Positions 16,603-25,180 of a DNA stretch of 64,000 bases are shown here, piece after piece; within the stretch, counting starts at the first letter, position 1; every line of letters starts with the position of its first letter. The translations under genes and the position numbers were made by a program. The stretch is from Candidatus Methylomirabilota bacterium. GTDB taxonomy: Bacteria > Methylomirabilota > Methylomirabilia > Rokubacteriales > CSP1-6. The stretch covers positions 248,001 through 312,000 of the forward strand of contig DASTFB010000087.1 in the NCBI GenBank assembly GCA_035709005.1. The letters run 5' to 3'. The notes beneath the pieces were generated by a model. That model was not told where the DNA came from. It saw only the letters and a program-made list of their open reading frames with translations, and searched no databases.

Positions 16603-19037
16603 GGTCTCGCTGGCATCCTGGCGCTCGCCTCACGGATCATATGCCACAACCGGTCCGGCGTGATCGGCAGCTCGGTGATCCGCACCCCGAGCGGGGCCAG
16701 CGCGTCACTCACCGCGTTGGCGATCACCGCGGGAACCGTCATCGAGGAGGACTCGCCCAGCCCCTTGGAGCCGAGCGGAGTGAGCGGTGAGGGCGACACG
16801 ACGTGCGCGATCTCGATGGTCGGGGCCTCGGTGGCGGTGGGCACCAGGTAGTCCATGAACGTGGCCGTCAGGAGCTGGCCGGTCTCGTCGTACCGTAGCT
16901 CCTCGTACAGCGCGCCCCCCAGGCCGTGGAGGGCGCCGCCGTAGATCTGGCCTTCGGCGATCATGGGATTGATGATCGTGCCGGCGTCGTGCACCGTCAC
17001 GTATTCGAGAATCCTGATCCCGGCGGTCTGTGGGTCGACCTCAACGGCCATCACCTCGGCGATGAAGCCGTAGGTGTTGGAGGAGTTCACCCGGTCCTCG
17101 GCGTCCACGGCCTTGGCCACTGTGAAGCCGAAGACGGCGGTGGCCTGCAGTCCCGGCTCCATCCCCTCCGGCAGCGACTCGGTATGCCAGTGGCCACGCC
17201 CGGCCAGATCCTTGATGGAATACGCTGGCCCCTTGCCGTTCTTGCGGCGTACCGCGCCCTCGCTGAACTCCACCTGATCGGCCGGGACTTCCATGAGGTG
17301 CGCGGCGTACTCGCAGAGCTTGCGCTTGAGCTTGCGTGCGGCCAGGGCCACCGCGCTGGTGCCGACCGAGCCGAAGCGGCTGGAGTACGTGCCCGACGAG
17401 ATCGACCACACCCGCGTGAACGTGTCCATCTCGTCGACCACGGTGACCTCGTCCGGGCCGACCCCCAGCTCATCGGCCACGATCTGGGCCACGATGGTCT
17501 GGTGCCCCTGTCCCTGCGGCGTGGTGGCCAGGATGGCGGTGATCCGCCCCAGGGGATCCACCTTCACCGTCGCTGCGTCCACCGCACCGGATTTGGGCAG
17601 ATACTCGGGCTTGGCCCGAAACTGCGGGTCCAGCGCCGTCGCCACGTACCCCATATTGGAGACCGAGGGATCCACGGCCAACGCGATACCGATACCGAAG
17701 TATCGCCCTTCCGCACGGGCCTGGCTCTGGCGACGCCTGAGCTCGGGGTACTTGGCCAGCTCGAGCGCCTTGTCGAACGCGGCGACGTAGTCGCCGCTGT
17801 CGTAGAACCCTCCCGTCGGCGTGCGGTACGGCATCTGTTCGGGCCGCAGCAGGTTACGCCGGCGGATCTCGGCGGGGTCGAGCCCGAGGCGCTCGGCCAG
17901 GCGATCCATCATGCCTTCCGTCTCGAAGTAGAGGTGACCACAGGCGTAGCCGCGGTTCGGACCGGTCAGGCTCTTGTTGGTCATGACGACCGAGGCGTCG
18001 ACCTCCAGGTGCTGAAAGCGGTAGGGGCCCACGAAATTGCCGGTAGGACGGAACGAGCACCCGGGCTCGGGGCTGCGGATGTAGCCTCCGACGTTGTCCA
18101 GCCACTTGAACCGCATGCCCAGCACGGTTCCGTCCCGACGGGCGGCGACCTCGCGGTCGGCGACCCGGTCGGTGCCGCTCGAGGAAGCCAGCAGGTGCTC
18201 GCGCCGGTCCTCGATCCACTTCACGGGCACCCCGGTCTTCATGGCGGCCAGCCCGATGAGCGCGATGTAGGGGTAGATGCTGCTCTTGATACCGAAGGAG
18301 CCGCCGATGTCGGTGGGCACGATGAAACGGAGCTTGTTCTCGGGGAGGCCCAGCACCCGCGCCGTGAGCGGGTGCATGATGAACGGGCCCATGAAGTTGG
18401 ACCAGACCGTGAGCACGCCGTCCAGGGGGTCCCAGCGGGCGATGATCCCGTAAGTCTCGATCGGCGTCGAGCCGTACTTGGGGAACCGGAAACGCTCGCG
18501 AACGACGACGTCGGCCTCGCGAAAGGCCTGGTCGGGATCGCCGTAGACGAGCCGGCGGTGGCCGGCCAGGTTCGTGCCGACCGCCTCGTGCAACAACGGC
18601 GCCGCCGGCTCCAGTGCCTGCTCGGGATCGACGACCACTGGCAGCGGCTCGTACTGGACGCTCACCGTCTCGGCGGCATCCTCGGCCAGATACCGGTCGC
18701 GGGCCACGACCACCGCCACCGGCTCGCCCACGAAGCGGGCCTTGTCCGTCGCCGCGCAGAAGTACCGAACGGGCGCGGTGACGCCCACGGAGAACGGCCG
18801 GGTCGACTTGGCCACGTCTTCGCCGGTGACCACCCCGACCACGCCTTCCATGGCCAGCGCGGCAGCCACGTCGTAGCCCAGGATCCGGGCGTGGGCATGA
18901 GGCGACCGGACGATGGCCGCATGATGGACACCGCCGGTCGGCGGATGGTCGTCGATGAAGGCGGCGCGCCCGGTGAGCAGGCGCGCATCCTCACGGCGGC
19001 GGAGCGACCGGCCGATCCACCTCGTCGCCGCGCTCAT
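16599..19037 (-). CDS. Molybdenum hydroxylase large subunit (xanthine dehydrogenase/CoxL family)
   Basis: 812 residues. It begins RWIGRSLRRREDARLLTGRA; Moco contacts include GGSFGIKSS, and the catalytic Glu is in GLGESSSMTVPAVI. The active-site loop reads TGPNRGYACGHLYFETE, neither the AYxCSFR of form I CO dehydrogenase nor the usual AYRGAGR of related hydroxylases, so the substrate is probably unusual. ATG 19037 lies one base after the amidohydrolase stop. With the M and S subunits it makes a complete heterotrimer, and the amidohydrolase upstream suggests a ring-hydroxylation then ring or amide hydrolysis route (inference). Confidence 0.9.
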   Translation of the reverse strand: MSAATRWIGRSLRRREDARLLTGRAAFIDDHPPTGGVHHAAIVRSPHAHARILGYDVAAALAMEGVVGVVTGEDVAKSTRPFSVGVTAPVRYFCAATDKARFVGEPVAVVVARDRYLAEDAAETVSVQYEPLPVVVDPEQALEPAAPLLHEAVGTNLAGHRRLVYGDPDQAFREADVVVRERFRFPKYGSTPIETYGIIARWDPLDGVLTVWSNFMGPFIMHPLTARVLGLPENKLRFIVPTDIGGSFGIKSSIYPYIALIGLAAMKTGVPVKWIEDRREHLLASSSGTDRVADREVAARRDGTVLGMRFKWLDNVGGYIRSPEPGCSFRPTGNFVGPYRFQHLEVDASVVMTNKSLTGPNRGYACGHLYFETEGMMDRLAERLGLDPAEIRRRNLLRPEQMPYRTPTGGFYDSGDYVAAFDKALELAKYPELRRRQSQARAEGRYFGIGIALAVDPSVSNMGYVATALDPQFRAKPEYLPKSGAVDAATVKVDPLGRITAILATTPQGQGHQTIVAQIVADELGVGPDEVTVVDEMDTFTRVWSISSGTYSSRFGSVGTSAVALAARKLKRKLCEYAAHLMEVPADQVEFSEGAVRRKNGKGPAYSIKDLAGRGHWHTESLPEGMEPGLQATAVFGFTVAKAVDAEDRVNSSNTYGFIAEVMAVEVDPQTAGIRILEYVTVHDAGTIINPMIAEGQIYGGALHGLGGALYEELRYDETGQLLTATFMDYLVPTATEAPTIEIAHVVSPSPLTPLGSKGLGESSSMTVPAVIANAVSDALAPLGVRITELPITPDRLWHMIREASARMPARP

Positions 19038-19038
19038 C

Positions 19039-20070
19039 TCAGGCCGGCGCTCCGCGGAAGCGGTAGAGCCGCCGCGGATTCTCGGACAGAATCTGCCGCT
19101 TTTCGCCGTCGGTGAGGTCGGGTCGGTCACGCAGCTCTTTGAGCGACTGGGGATAGCTGTGGTCCCAGTGGGGGAAGTCGGAGGCGTACAGGATCTGGCT
19201 GGCGCCGACGTAGTCGATCGCCGCCCGGAGCAGCACCTCCTCGGCCTCGCAGGAGAAGTAGATGTTGCCGCCCTTGACGTACTCGCTCGGCCGCCGGGGC
19301 AGGCGCGGCGCCTCGACGTGGCCCCGCTTCTCGAACTCCTCGTCCATCCGCTGCACGAAGTAGGGTACCCAGCCGACCCCGGCCTCGAGGTAGGCGATGC
19401 GCAGGCGCGGGAACCGGGCGGGCACGCCCTCGAAGATCATCGAGGTGATCTGGCGCATCTGGCCGAACGCGTGGGACACGGTGTGCGCCTGGATGAACTT
19501 GGGAAACGGCTCTACCCCCAGCGTGCTCATGTCCGTGCCCGACGCGTGCACGCACACCGGCACGTCCAGCTCCTGGGCCGCCGCGTAGATTGGATCGAAG
19601 CGCGGGTGGCCCAGCAGGTACGGCCCGTCGGCAGCCAGCATGGCTCCCACGAAGCCATAGCAGGTGACGGTACGCCGGAGCTCGGCCACCGCTGCGGCCG
19701 GGTCCTGCAGGGGCAGCAGCGCGACGCCCCGAAGCCGCGAGCTCTGGCTCGTGAGCTCTTCGTGCAGCATGGTGTTGTAGGCGCGGCAGGTGGCCGCGGC
19801 CCAGTCGGGGTCGCGCAGGAAGGGCATGAACAGCCCGAGCGTCGGGAAGAGCACGCTCAGCGTCATGCCGCCGGCGTCCAGCGCTTCGTGCCAGGCCTTG
19901 ACGTCGCCGGCCCAGTCGTGGAAGGCGCCGGTGAGGCGGCGATCCCAGCCGTCCTGGGGAAAGAACGGCGTGAGCAGCGGGCGCTTGCGGTACGGCTCCT
20001 CCAGATGGCGGGCGATCTGCTCCCACGTCTCGGTCACGTGCCCATCGGCGTCGATGATCTCCAAGCGCAT
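19039..20070 (-). CDS. Amidohydrolase family 2 metal-dependent hydrolase
   Basis: 343 residues with the TIM-barrel signatures of the ACMSD-like branch: DADGHVTE at the N-terminus (first metal ligands), VCVHASGT in the middle, YLEAGVGWVPYF, and the C-terminal LYASDFPHWDHS with the metal-binding Asp. Members decarboxylate or hydrolyse aromatic and heterocyclic acids. ATG 20070 has a good Shine-Dalgarno (GGAGGGG). It is the first gene of a minus-strand operon with the three molybdenum hydroxylase subunits, so it most likely acts on the same compound. Confidence 0.88.
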   Translation of the reverse strand: MRLEIIDADGHVTETWEQIARHLEEPYRKRPLLTPFFPQDGWDRRLTGAFHDWAGDVKAWHEALDAGGMTLSVLFPTLGLFMPFLRDPDWAAATCRAYNTMLHEELTSQSSRLRGVALLPLQDPAAAVAELRRTVTCYGFVGAMLAADGPYLLGHPRFDPIYAAAQELDVPVCVHASGTDMSTLGVEPFPKFIQAHTVSHAFGQMRQITSMIFEGVPARFPRLRIAYLEAGVGWVPYFVQRMDEEFEKRGHVEAPRLPRRPSEYVKGGNIYFSCEAEEVLLRAAIDYVGASQILYASDFPHWDHSYPQSLKELRDRPDLTDGEKRQILSENPRRLYRFRGAPA

Positions 20071-20216
20071 GGTATCCCCTCCGCCGCCGGTGATGCGGTT
20101 TCGGCGCGCTCGCTCACCCCGGTGCGGGCCAGTCATCGCATGGGCGGGACCCGGCCGTCAAGCCGCTGGCGCACCGTGACAAGCTGGGGTAGCAGTGCTA
20201 ATGTGCCCGTCCACTG

Positions 20217-20735
20217 GTGACACGACCCCCGCTCCTCGTCGTCTTCGTTGCCGTCGCGATCATCACGCTCGGCGTGACCGCGGGCGCTGTCATGTCCCAG
20301 CTCGGGCCCCAGACCGAGCGCTACGCCGAGGCCCGCATCCGGGCCAACGCCCCGGCCCACGGCCTGGCCGGGACGGCCGAGTACGACGACGAGGTGATCG
20401 CGCGCGCCGTCTACACGGCCGAGGCTGGCCTGTCGTTCCTGCATACCCACGCCATGGGGCTCGGACCGATCGTCCTCCTGGCTGCGACCGTGGTGGCCAC
20501 CGTCGTGCGCGGCGTCCGACGGCGCGCCCTGCTGTACGGGCTGCTGACGGTGGGCGGCCTGTTCCCCTCCGGCTACCTGGTGTGCGCTCTGGCGGTGCTG
20601 GAGGCCGGACGCGACACCGGCATCGAGCTCGCCGAAGCCTGGGTGTTGACGCCACTGGGTGGCGGGATGATCGTCGGTCTCATCGTGCTGGCCGTTGTCC
20701 TGGCCGGCGGCGGGCGACAGTCCTCGGCGCCATGA
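20217..20735 (+). CDS. Four-helix membrane protein, first of a tandem paralogous pair
   Basis: 172 residues with hydrophobic helices at about 5-28, 82-98, 106-128 and 146-166. Between helix 1 and 2 lie HGLAG and the His-rich SFLHTHAMGLG; helix 3 carries LLTVGGLFPSGYLV. The next gene encodes a protein with the same layout and matching motifs, so they arose by duplication. GTG 20217 begins it; the stop overlaps the next ATG (ATGA). No family is recognised. Paired His residues at a membrane edge could bind metal or heme, which is speculation. Confidence 0.7.
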   Translation: MTRPPLLVVFVAVAIITLGVTAGAVMSQLGPQTERYAEARIRANAPAHGLAGTAEYDDEVIARAVYTAEAGLSFLHTHAMGLGPIVLLAATVVATVVRGVRRRALLYGLLTVGGLFPSGYLVCALAVLEAGRDTGIELAEAWVLTPLGGGMIVGLIVLAVVLAGGGRQSSAP

Positions 20736-21265
20736 CCCAGGGGCGGCCCGAGGGCTGGCGGCTGCCCGCGGTGTCGGTGCTCCTGGTGGCCGTGCTGCTC
20801 ATCGCCTGCGCCGAGGTCGGCGGCGCAGCCATGGCCCGGTTCAAGCTGGAGCTCACGCGCTGGGTGCGGGGGGAGATGCTGGCCCGACCCGACACCCACG
20901 GTCTCGTCGGGGTGCGGGATGTCGACGAGCAGATCATCGACGAAGCGCTCGTGAAGTTCGATGCCGGACTCCGGCTCTTTCATCTCCACGGCGAGGGCAT
21001 GGGCGTCGTCATCCTGGCCACTACCATGGTCGCGGCCACCCTGGTGCGGTCGGCCGCCCTCCGCCGGACGATCGTCGGCCTCGTCACCGTGGGGGGCGCC
21101 GGCTATCCCGTGGGGTACCTCGTGTGGAGCGCGCTCATTCCCTATTACGGCGTCGAGACCGGCAAGCTGGTCGCGGAGTGGCTCGTGTGGATTCCGTTCG
21201 GCGGGGCCGCCCTCGTCGCCATGTGGCTGCTCACGGCCGTGGTGGCCACCCGCATGGTAGGCTAG
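20732..21265 (+). CDS. Four-helix membrane protein, second of a tandem paralogous pair
   Basis: 177 residues, same topology as its upstream neighbour: signal anchor, HGLVG, LFHLHGEGMGV, then VTVGGAGYPVGYLVW and a last helix. The conserved core (HGL, H-x-H, TVGG, GYLV) is therefore fixed in both copies while the rest has diverged. ATG 20732 overlaps the first gene's stop. Just at its 3' end a truncated LivH gene begins in another frame, so this end may mark a deletion joint, although the C-terminus (LTAVVATRMVG) looks natural. Confidence 0.7.
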   Translation: MTQGRPEGWRLPAVSVLLVAVLLIACAEVGGAAMARFKLELTRWVRGEMLARPDTHGLVGVRDVDEQIIDEALVKFDAGLRLFHLHGEGMGVVILATTMVAATLVRSAALRRTIVGLVTVGGAGYPVGYLVWSALIPYYGVETGKLVAEWLVWIPFGGAALVAMWLLTAVVATRMVG

Positions 21266-21944
21266 CGCTCCTCGTCGCTCCCCTGCTGGTGGGCGCCGTC
21301 GGCGCCCTCACCGAGGTGACGACCCTGCGTCCGCTGTACCGTCGGGAGCCCCTCTATGGCCTCATCCTGACGTTCGGCCTGGCCCTGGTGTTCCGCGAGG
21401 GCGTGCGCCAAGTCTGGGGGGCGATATGCGGCGCATCCTGCCGCCGGTGACCGGCTCCACCCCCCTGCTGGGGATGACCTATCCCAACTACCGGCTGTTC
21501 CTGCTCGCCATGGCCTCTTTGCTGCTCGTCGGCATCTGGCTGTTCTTCACGCGCACGCGGGCCGGAATTCTCGTGCGGGCCGCCGTGCAGGAACGCCGAG
21601 ATGCTGGATGGACTGGGCGTGAACGTGCCGCGTCTGTTCACGTTCACGTTTGCCGGCTCGGCGGCCCTGGCCGCCCTGGCCGGGCTGCTGCTGGCGCCGG
21701 TGTTCACGGTGTACACGCAGATGGCGTAGAGCTGATCCTGCTCGCCTTCATCGTGGTCATTCTGGGCGGCATGGGCTCGATGGGCGGCTCGGTGATCGCC
21801 GCCTTCGTCATCGGCGTCGCCCAGAGCGTGCTCACCCTGTGGATGAACCCGCAGCGGGTCGCCATCGCCATCTTCGGCATCATGATCCTCGTGCTCATCG
21901 TCCGCCCGCGGGGCTTCTTCGGGCGGGAGGGCGTCCTTGAATAG
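21262..21944 (+). pseudogene. Remnant of LivH-type branched-chain amino acid ABC permease
   Basis: The text starts mid-protein with LLVAPLLVGAVGALTE and LRPLYRREPLYGLILTFGLA, typical of LivH, directly at the end of the preceding gene; the N-terminal third is absent. It then shifts frame twice: MTYPNYRLFLLAMASLLLVG in one frame, MLDGLGVNVPRLFTFTFAGS in another, ending VFTVYTQMA and a stop. The final part, LILLAFIVVILGGMGSMGGS to RPRGFFGREG, is back in the second frame. The order is that of LivH, so this is a truncated, frameshifted copy that cannot make a working permease. Confidence 0.75.
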
Positions 21945-22032
21945 CCGCATCGGCTGGGGCGCGGTCGCCGTCTTCGGCGCGCTAGTCCTGCTGCCGCTCG
22001 TGCCGGGGATGACCCGGTACTACCTGCTCCTG
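21937..22032 (+). pseudogene. N-terminal scrap of LivM-type ABC permease
   Basis: ATG 21937 overlaps the LivH remnant's end by eight bases, as livM normally follows livH. About 30 residues (GWGAVAVFGALVLLPLVPGM, then TRYYLLL) match the first membrane helix of LivM proteins. The similarity then stops abruptly and the DNA continues as a thioredoxin-like fragment. This looks like a deletion joint. Confidence 0.55.
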
Positions 22033-22213
22033 GCTCGATCCCGACATGCGGACCGCCCAAGCCTGGCGGGTCACCGCACTGCCTGCGACGTTCATCATCC
22101 ACCCCGGGGGCAGGTGGCCGGGATGGCGATCCGTCCGCGAGAAGAGCCCCGAGATGCGTGCGCTCATCGAGAGCCTGCTTCCTGCGCCGCTGGCCGGGGA
22201 AGCCGGATCGTAA
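22027..22213 (+). pseudogene. C-terminal scrap of a thioredoxin/TlpA-like protein
   Basis: In one frame the DNA reads WLDPDMRTAQAWRVTALPAT followed by FIIHPGG, the cis-Pro strand region typical of TlpA/AhpC-type redoxins. It shifts frame at GQVAGMAIRPRE and again at MRALIESLLPAPLAGEAGS before TAA at 22211-22213. The CxxC half is missing. The last 50 bases overlap the histidine kinase gene on the other strand. The 900-base stretch from 21266 holds only such scraps. Confidence 0.55.
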
Positions 22214-23789
22214 AGGTCGAGCCCTTGCCCACCTGGCTCACCACCTGGATGGAACCGCCGTGCTGACGCACGATGCCCTCGCTGACGGCAAGCCCCAGTC
22301 CGGTGCCGTTGACCTCGGACTTGGTCGTGAAGAACGGCTCGAAGATGCGCTGCAGATGCTCGGGGGCGATACCGGGCCCGGTGTCGGAGAGCACCACGGC
22401 GACGTCATCCGCCGAGGCGCGAGTCTGTACGATCAGCAACCCGCCTCCGGGCATCGCCTGGACGGCGTTGTTCAAAATGTTGAGGAACACCTGCTTCATC
22501 CGTGCGGGATCGACTTCCACCGGCGGCAGATCCGCCGCGTATCGCTCCTCGATCGTGACGGGTATCACCCCTTGCAGGCGGACCAGGCCTACCGCCTGCC
22601 GGAGGACGCAATTGAGATCCGTGGTCTGGGGAAAGAACGGGCGCTGCCGGCTGAAGTCCAGGAGGTCGCGCACGATGTCCCGGGCGCGCGAGGCCTCGGT
22701 CACGATCAGACTGGCGTCGGCGTGGAGGGCACTGTCGCTCGGTAACTGCTCGACCAGCAGGGAGGCGAAGCCGAGCACGCTCGTCAGCGGGTTGTTGATC
22801 TCGTGGGCCACCTGCGCGGCCATCTCACCGATCGCCGCCAGCTTGGCGGCCTGAACGAGTTGGGCCTGGGTCTCCCGCAGCTCTCCCATTTTGCGGGTCA
22901 CGCCTTCGTAGAGCCGGGCATTCTCGACCGCGATGGCCACCTGGCTGGCGACGATCTTGAGGAGCTGCTCGTCGTCCGTCTTGGTGCCGGCCGAGGTCAG
23001 CGTCCGGGCCGTCATGAGGCCGATGTCCCGCTGCTGGACCATCAGCGGGAGCGCCCACTCGGTCTCCCGCCAGTCGTCGGTGGCCTCCCCGAACGGCATG
23101 ACCACAGGCCGCGGCGTGGCCCCCGCGTACGGGGCGACGACCTGCAAACGCTCCGGCTCGACCAGGTCCACGGTGAGGGCCGTGGCCCCGATGGCTCGCG
23201 CCAACTGCGGCAGCAGGCGCTCCAGCATTGTACGCACGTCGAGGGCCGAGGTGATGCCCTGTACCGCCGTGTGCAGAGCCTCCAGCTGCGAGGCCCGGCG
23301 GAACACGTGGTCGTTGAGCCTTTGCAGTTCTTCGATCTGGCGCACCATCCGGTAGACCAGTCGCTGGTTCAGCTCACGCAGGAAGGGCCCCTGCTCGCGC
23401 TCCTCCAGGCGTTCGCGCTTGCCGTGGAGAAACTCGGTCAACTGCTGGGCAAAGGTGTCCACGTCGAGGGGCTTCGTGATGTAGCCATCGCAGCCGGCGA
23501 CGAGGGTTCGCTCGCGATCCCCGTTCATGGCGTGGGCGGTGACGGCGATGATCGGCGTGTTGCAGAGCACTGGGAACGAGCGCAGCGCCACCCCGACCTC
23601 GTACCCGTCGATCCCGGGCAGGTCGATGTCGAGCAGGATGAGCGCCGGCTCTTCGCGCAGGGCGGCGGCGATGCCGGCGAGCCCGTCCTCGGCCTCGATC
23701 ACCTCGTACTGCTCGGCCGGCAGCAGCGCCCGCACGAGCATGCGGTTCTCCGGGTTGTCCTCGATGTTGAGGACCTTGATCGGCATCAT
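22164..23789 (-). CDS. Receiver-GAF-histidine kinase
   Basis: 541 residues. A CheY-like receiver occupies 1-120: acidic pair in NIEDNPENR, phosphoacceptor Asp in ILLDIDLPGIDGYE, Lys in GYITKPLD. A coiled segment leads to a GAF domain (about 170-310). The kinase core has the H-box QVAHEINNPLTSVLGF, N-box NILNNAVQAM, DTGPGIAPEHLQRIF and the G2 box NGTGLGL. An N-terminal receiver makes it an output-adjusted kinase rather than a membrane sensor; no membrane helix is seen. It is the last gene of a run of five on this strand, 16 bases after the GNAT gene. Confidence 0.9.
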   Translation of the reverse strand: MMPIKVLNIEDNPENRMLVRALLPAEQYEVIEAEDGLAGIAAALREEPALILLDIDLPGIDGYEVGVALRSFPVLCNTPIIAVTAHAMNGDRERTLVAGCDGYITKPLDVDTFAQQLTEFLHGKRERLEEREQGPFLRELNQRLVYRMVRQIEELQRLNDHVFRRASQLEALHTAVQGITSALDVRTMLERLLPQLARAIGATALTVDLVEPERLQVVAPYAGATPRPVVMPFGEATDDWRETEWALPLMVQQRDIGLMTARTLTSAGTKTDDEQLLKIVASQVAIAVENARLYEGVTRKMGELRETQAQLVQAAKLAAIGEMAAQVAHEINNPLTSVLGFASLLVEQLPSDSALHADASLIVTEASRARDIVRDLLDFSRQRPFFPQTTDLNCVLRQAVGLVRLQGVIPVTIEERYAADLPPVEVDPARMKQVFLNILNNAVQAMPGGGLLIVQTRASADDVAVVLSDTGPGIAPEHLQRIFEPFFTTKSEVNGTGLGLAVSEGIVRQHGGSIQVVSQVGKGSTFTIRLPRPAAQEAGSR

Positions 23790-23805
23790 CGGCCCACTCT
23801 CCCTG

Positions 23806-24435
23806 TCAGGCGAAGGAGAACCGCTCGGGGTGTGGCTCTTGCTGCCGTCGGGCTTCTAGCTCCTCGCGCAGGATGCCGAACACGATCACGTCACACCGGC
23901 GGCCGGCCTGGTAGCCGGCCTGGCGCAGGACACCTTCCTGCTGGAAGCCGTTGCGCTTCAGCGCGTTGATGCTGGGGGCGTTGTAATCGTAGACCTTGGC
24001 CTCGATCCGCTCCAGGGTCAGGATGTCGAGCCCCCAGGCACACATGAGCTTGCCCGCCTCGATGCCGCAGCCCTTTCCCAGGTCGCCACGGACGGCGATG
24101 ATGGTTTCCAGGAAGGCGTAGCCTTCCCGCCGGTGGATGTTGAAGAGCCGCACCAGCCCCAGCGGCGCTCCCTGCTCCTCGGGCGCCGTGACGATGAAGG
24201 CCGCCTGCGTGGGGTCAGCCCGACAGGCTTCCAGGAAGCAGAGCGGCGAGGCCGCACGCCGATACGCCCGCAGGAATTCACTACCGGCCATGCGCTCGAG
24301 AAACGGGTCGTTGGCCCAGTGGCGCAGCGCCCAGCAGTCGCTGGGCTTCGGGAACCGCAGCCACACCCGCTCGCCGCGGGCGACCACGCGCGACTCCGCG
24401 CCCGCCTGCTCCACGAGTTCGGTCGGGGGTGTCAT
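23806..24435 (-). CDS. GNAT family N-acetyltransferase (RimJ-like)
   Basis: 209 residues. The RimJ/RimL-like fold is marked by VWLRFPKPSDCWALRHWAND at the start, AFLETIIAVRGDLGKGCGIEAG as the acetyl-CoA pyrophosphate loop (GDLGKGCG for Q/RxxGxG/A) and VYDYNAPSINALKRNGFQ, the usual NxxxxxLYxKxGF region. It would acetylate an amino group on a protein or small molecule; the target is unknown. It begins one base after the stop of the secreted-protein gene, within the signalling operon. Confidence 0.85.
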   Translation of the reverse strand: MTPPTELVEQAGAESRVVARGERVWLRFPKPSDCWALRHWANDPFLERMAGSEFLRAYRRAASPLCFLEACRADPTQAAFIVTAPEEQGAPLGLVRLFNIHRREGYAFLETIIAVRGDLGKGCGIEAGKLMCAWGLDILTLERIEAKVYDYNAPSINALKRNGFQQEGVLRQAGYQAGRRCDVIVFGILREELEARRQQEPHPERFSFA

Positions 24436-24436
24436 G

Positions 24437-25180
24437 TCAGTCGTCGTCCCCGCCCCGTCGAACGCGGCCTTCGCCGGTGGCGATGAAGTTCAGGTCCAGC
24501 CGAACGGTCGGCACCCCGAGCGAGTGCTCGTTCGCCTGCACCGTCTGCGGATAGACGTTCGGGTACTCGCCGAACAGATAGGAGGGCGGCGAGACCATGA
24601 GACAGTCGACGGGCTGGCCCGTGTCGAGGCAGCCTTCAGGTACGCCGTAGATGAAGGGAAGACGGAAGACCCCCGACACCAGCCCCCGGAGCCGGCGGCC
24701 TTGGAGGGGCCCGCCCCGCGCGCCTTCGGCCACCCATTCGCCACGCAGGCTGCCGAGAGGCATCCCCTCGACCAGCGCGGCCGACAGATCGATCTGCCCG
24801 TGGATCGAGCCGCGGGCGATCGCCCACTCGTAGCCGTCCACCGTGTTGTCGCCCTGGACGACAACGGAGAACGATCCCTTGACCGGGCCCTTGCCGTCGG
24901 CCAGGCTCAAGTTGTCCCAGGCGATGGCGACGACGCCGCACTTGTCCAGAGCGAGCGCGGCCGCCAGCTCGGCCGGGCAGAGCGCCGTGCCAGCCTCGAT
25001 GGTACCGGCCAGCGCGGCCGTCGCCGTCCGGGTCCGGTACTCCGGACCTCGCCCACGGAGCTTCATGGTCTCGGTGACCTCGTACAGGGTGGCGTTCTGG
25101 GCGGCGGCCGCACCGGCGGTACCGAGCAGGATGGCGCCGGCTGTGGCCAGGCATCGAGCGAACGATCGGGCCCGATTCAT
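24437..25180 (-). CDS. Secreted protein of unknown function
   Basis: 247 residues. A clear signal peptide (MNRARSFARCLATAGAILLG, cleavage near AAAAQ) is followed by a beta-rich domain with three Cys (CPAEL, DKCGVVAIAWDN, and GCLDTGQPVDCL giving a possible disulfide). No family is recognised. ATG 25180 overlaps the stop of the receiver/HD-GYP gene (ATGA). It is the only exported product of the operon, so it may be the sensed or regulated component; that is inference. Confidence 0.75.
   Translation of the reverse strand: MNRARSFARCLATAGAILLGTAGAAAAQNATLYEVTETMKLRGRGPEYRTRTATAALAGTIEAGTALCPAELAAALALDKCGVVAIAWDNLSLADGKGPVKGSFSVVVQGDNTVDGYEWAIARGSIHGQIDLSAALVEGMPLGSLRGEWVAEGARGGPLQGRRLRGLVSGVFRLPFIYGVPEGCLDTGQPVDCLMVSPPSYLFGEYPNVYPQTVQANEHSLGVPTVRLDLNFIATGEGRVRRGGDDD

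Noticed and set aside
16926-19115. 729-codon plus-strand ORF
   Set aside because: Antisense shadow of the second molybdenum hydroxylase large subunit; no motifs, skewed composition.
9791-20070. CO dehydrogenase (coxMSL) identity for the molybdenum hydroxylases
   Set aside because: Neither large subunit has the AYxCSFR loop required for aerobic CO oxidation.
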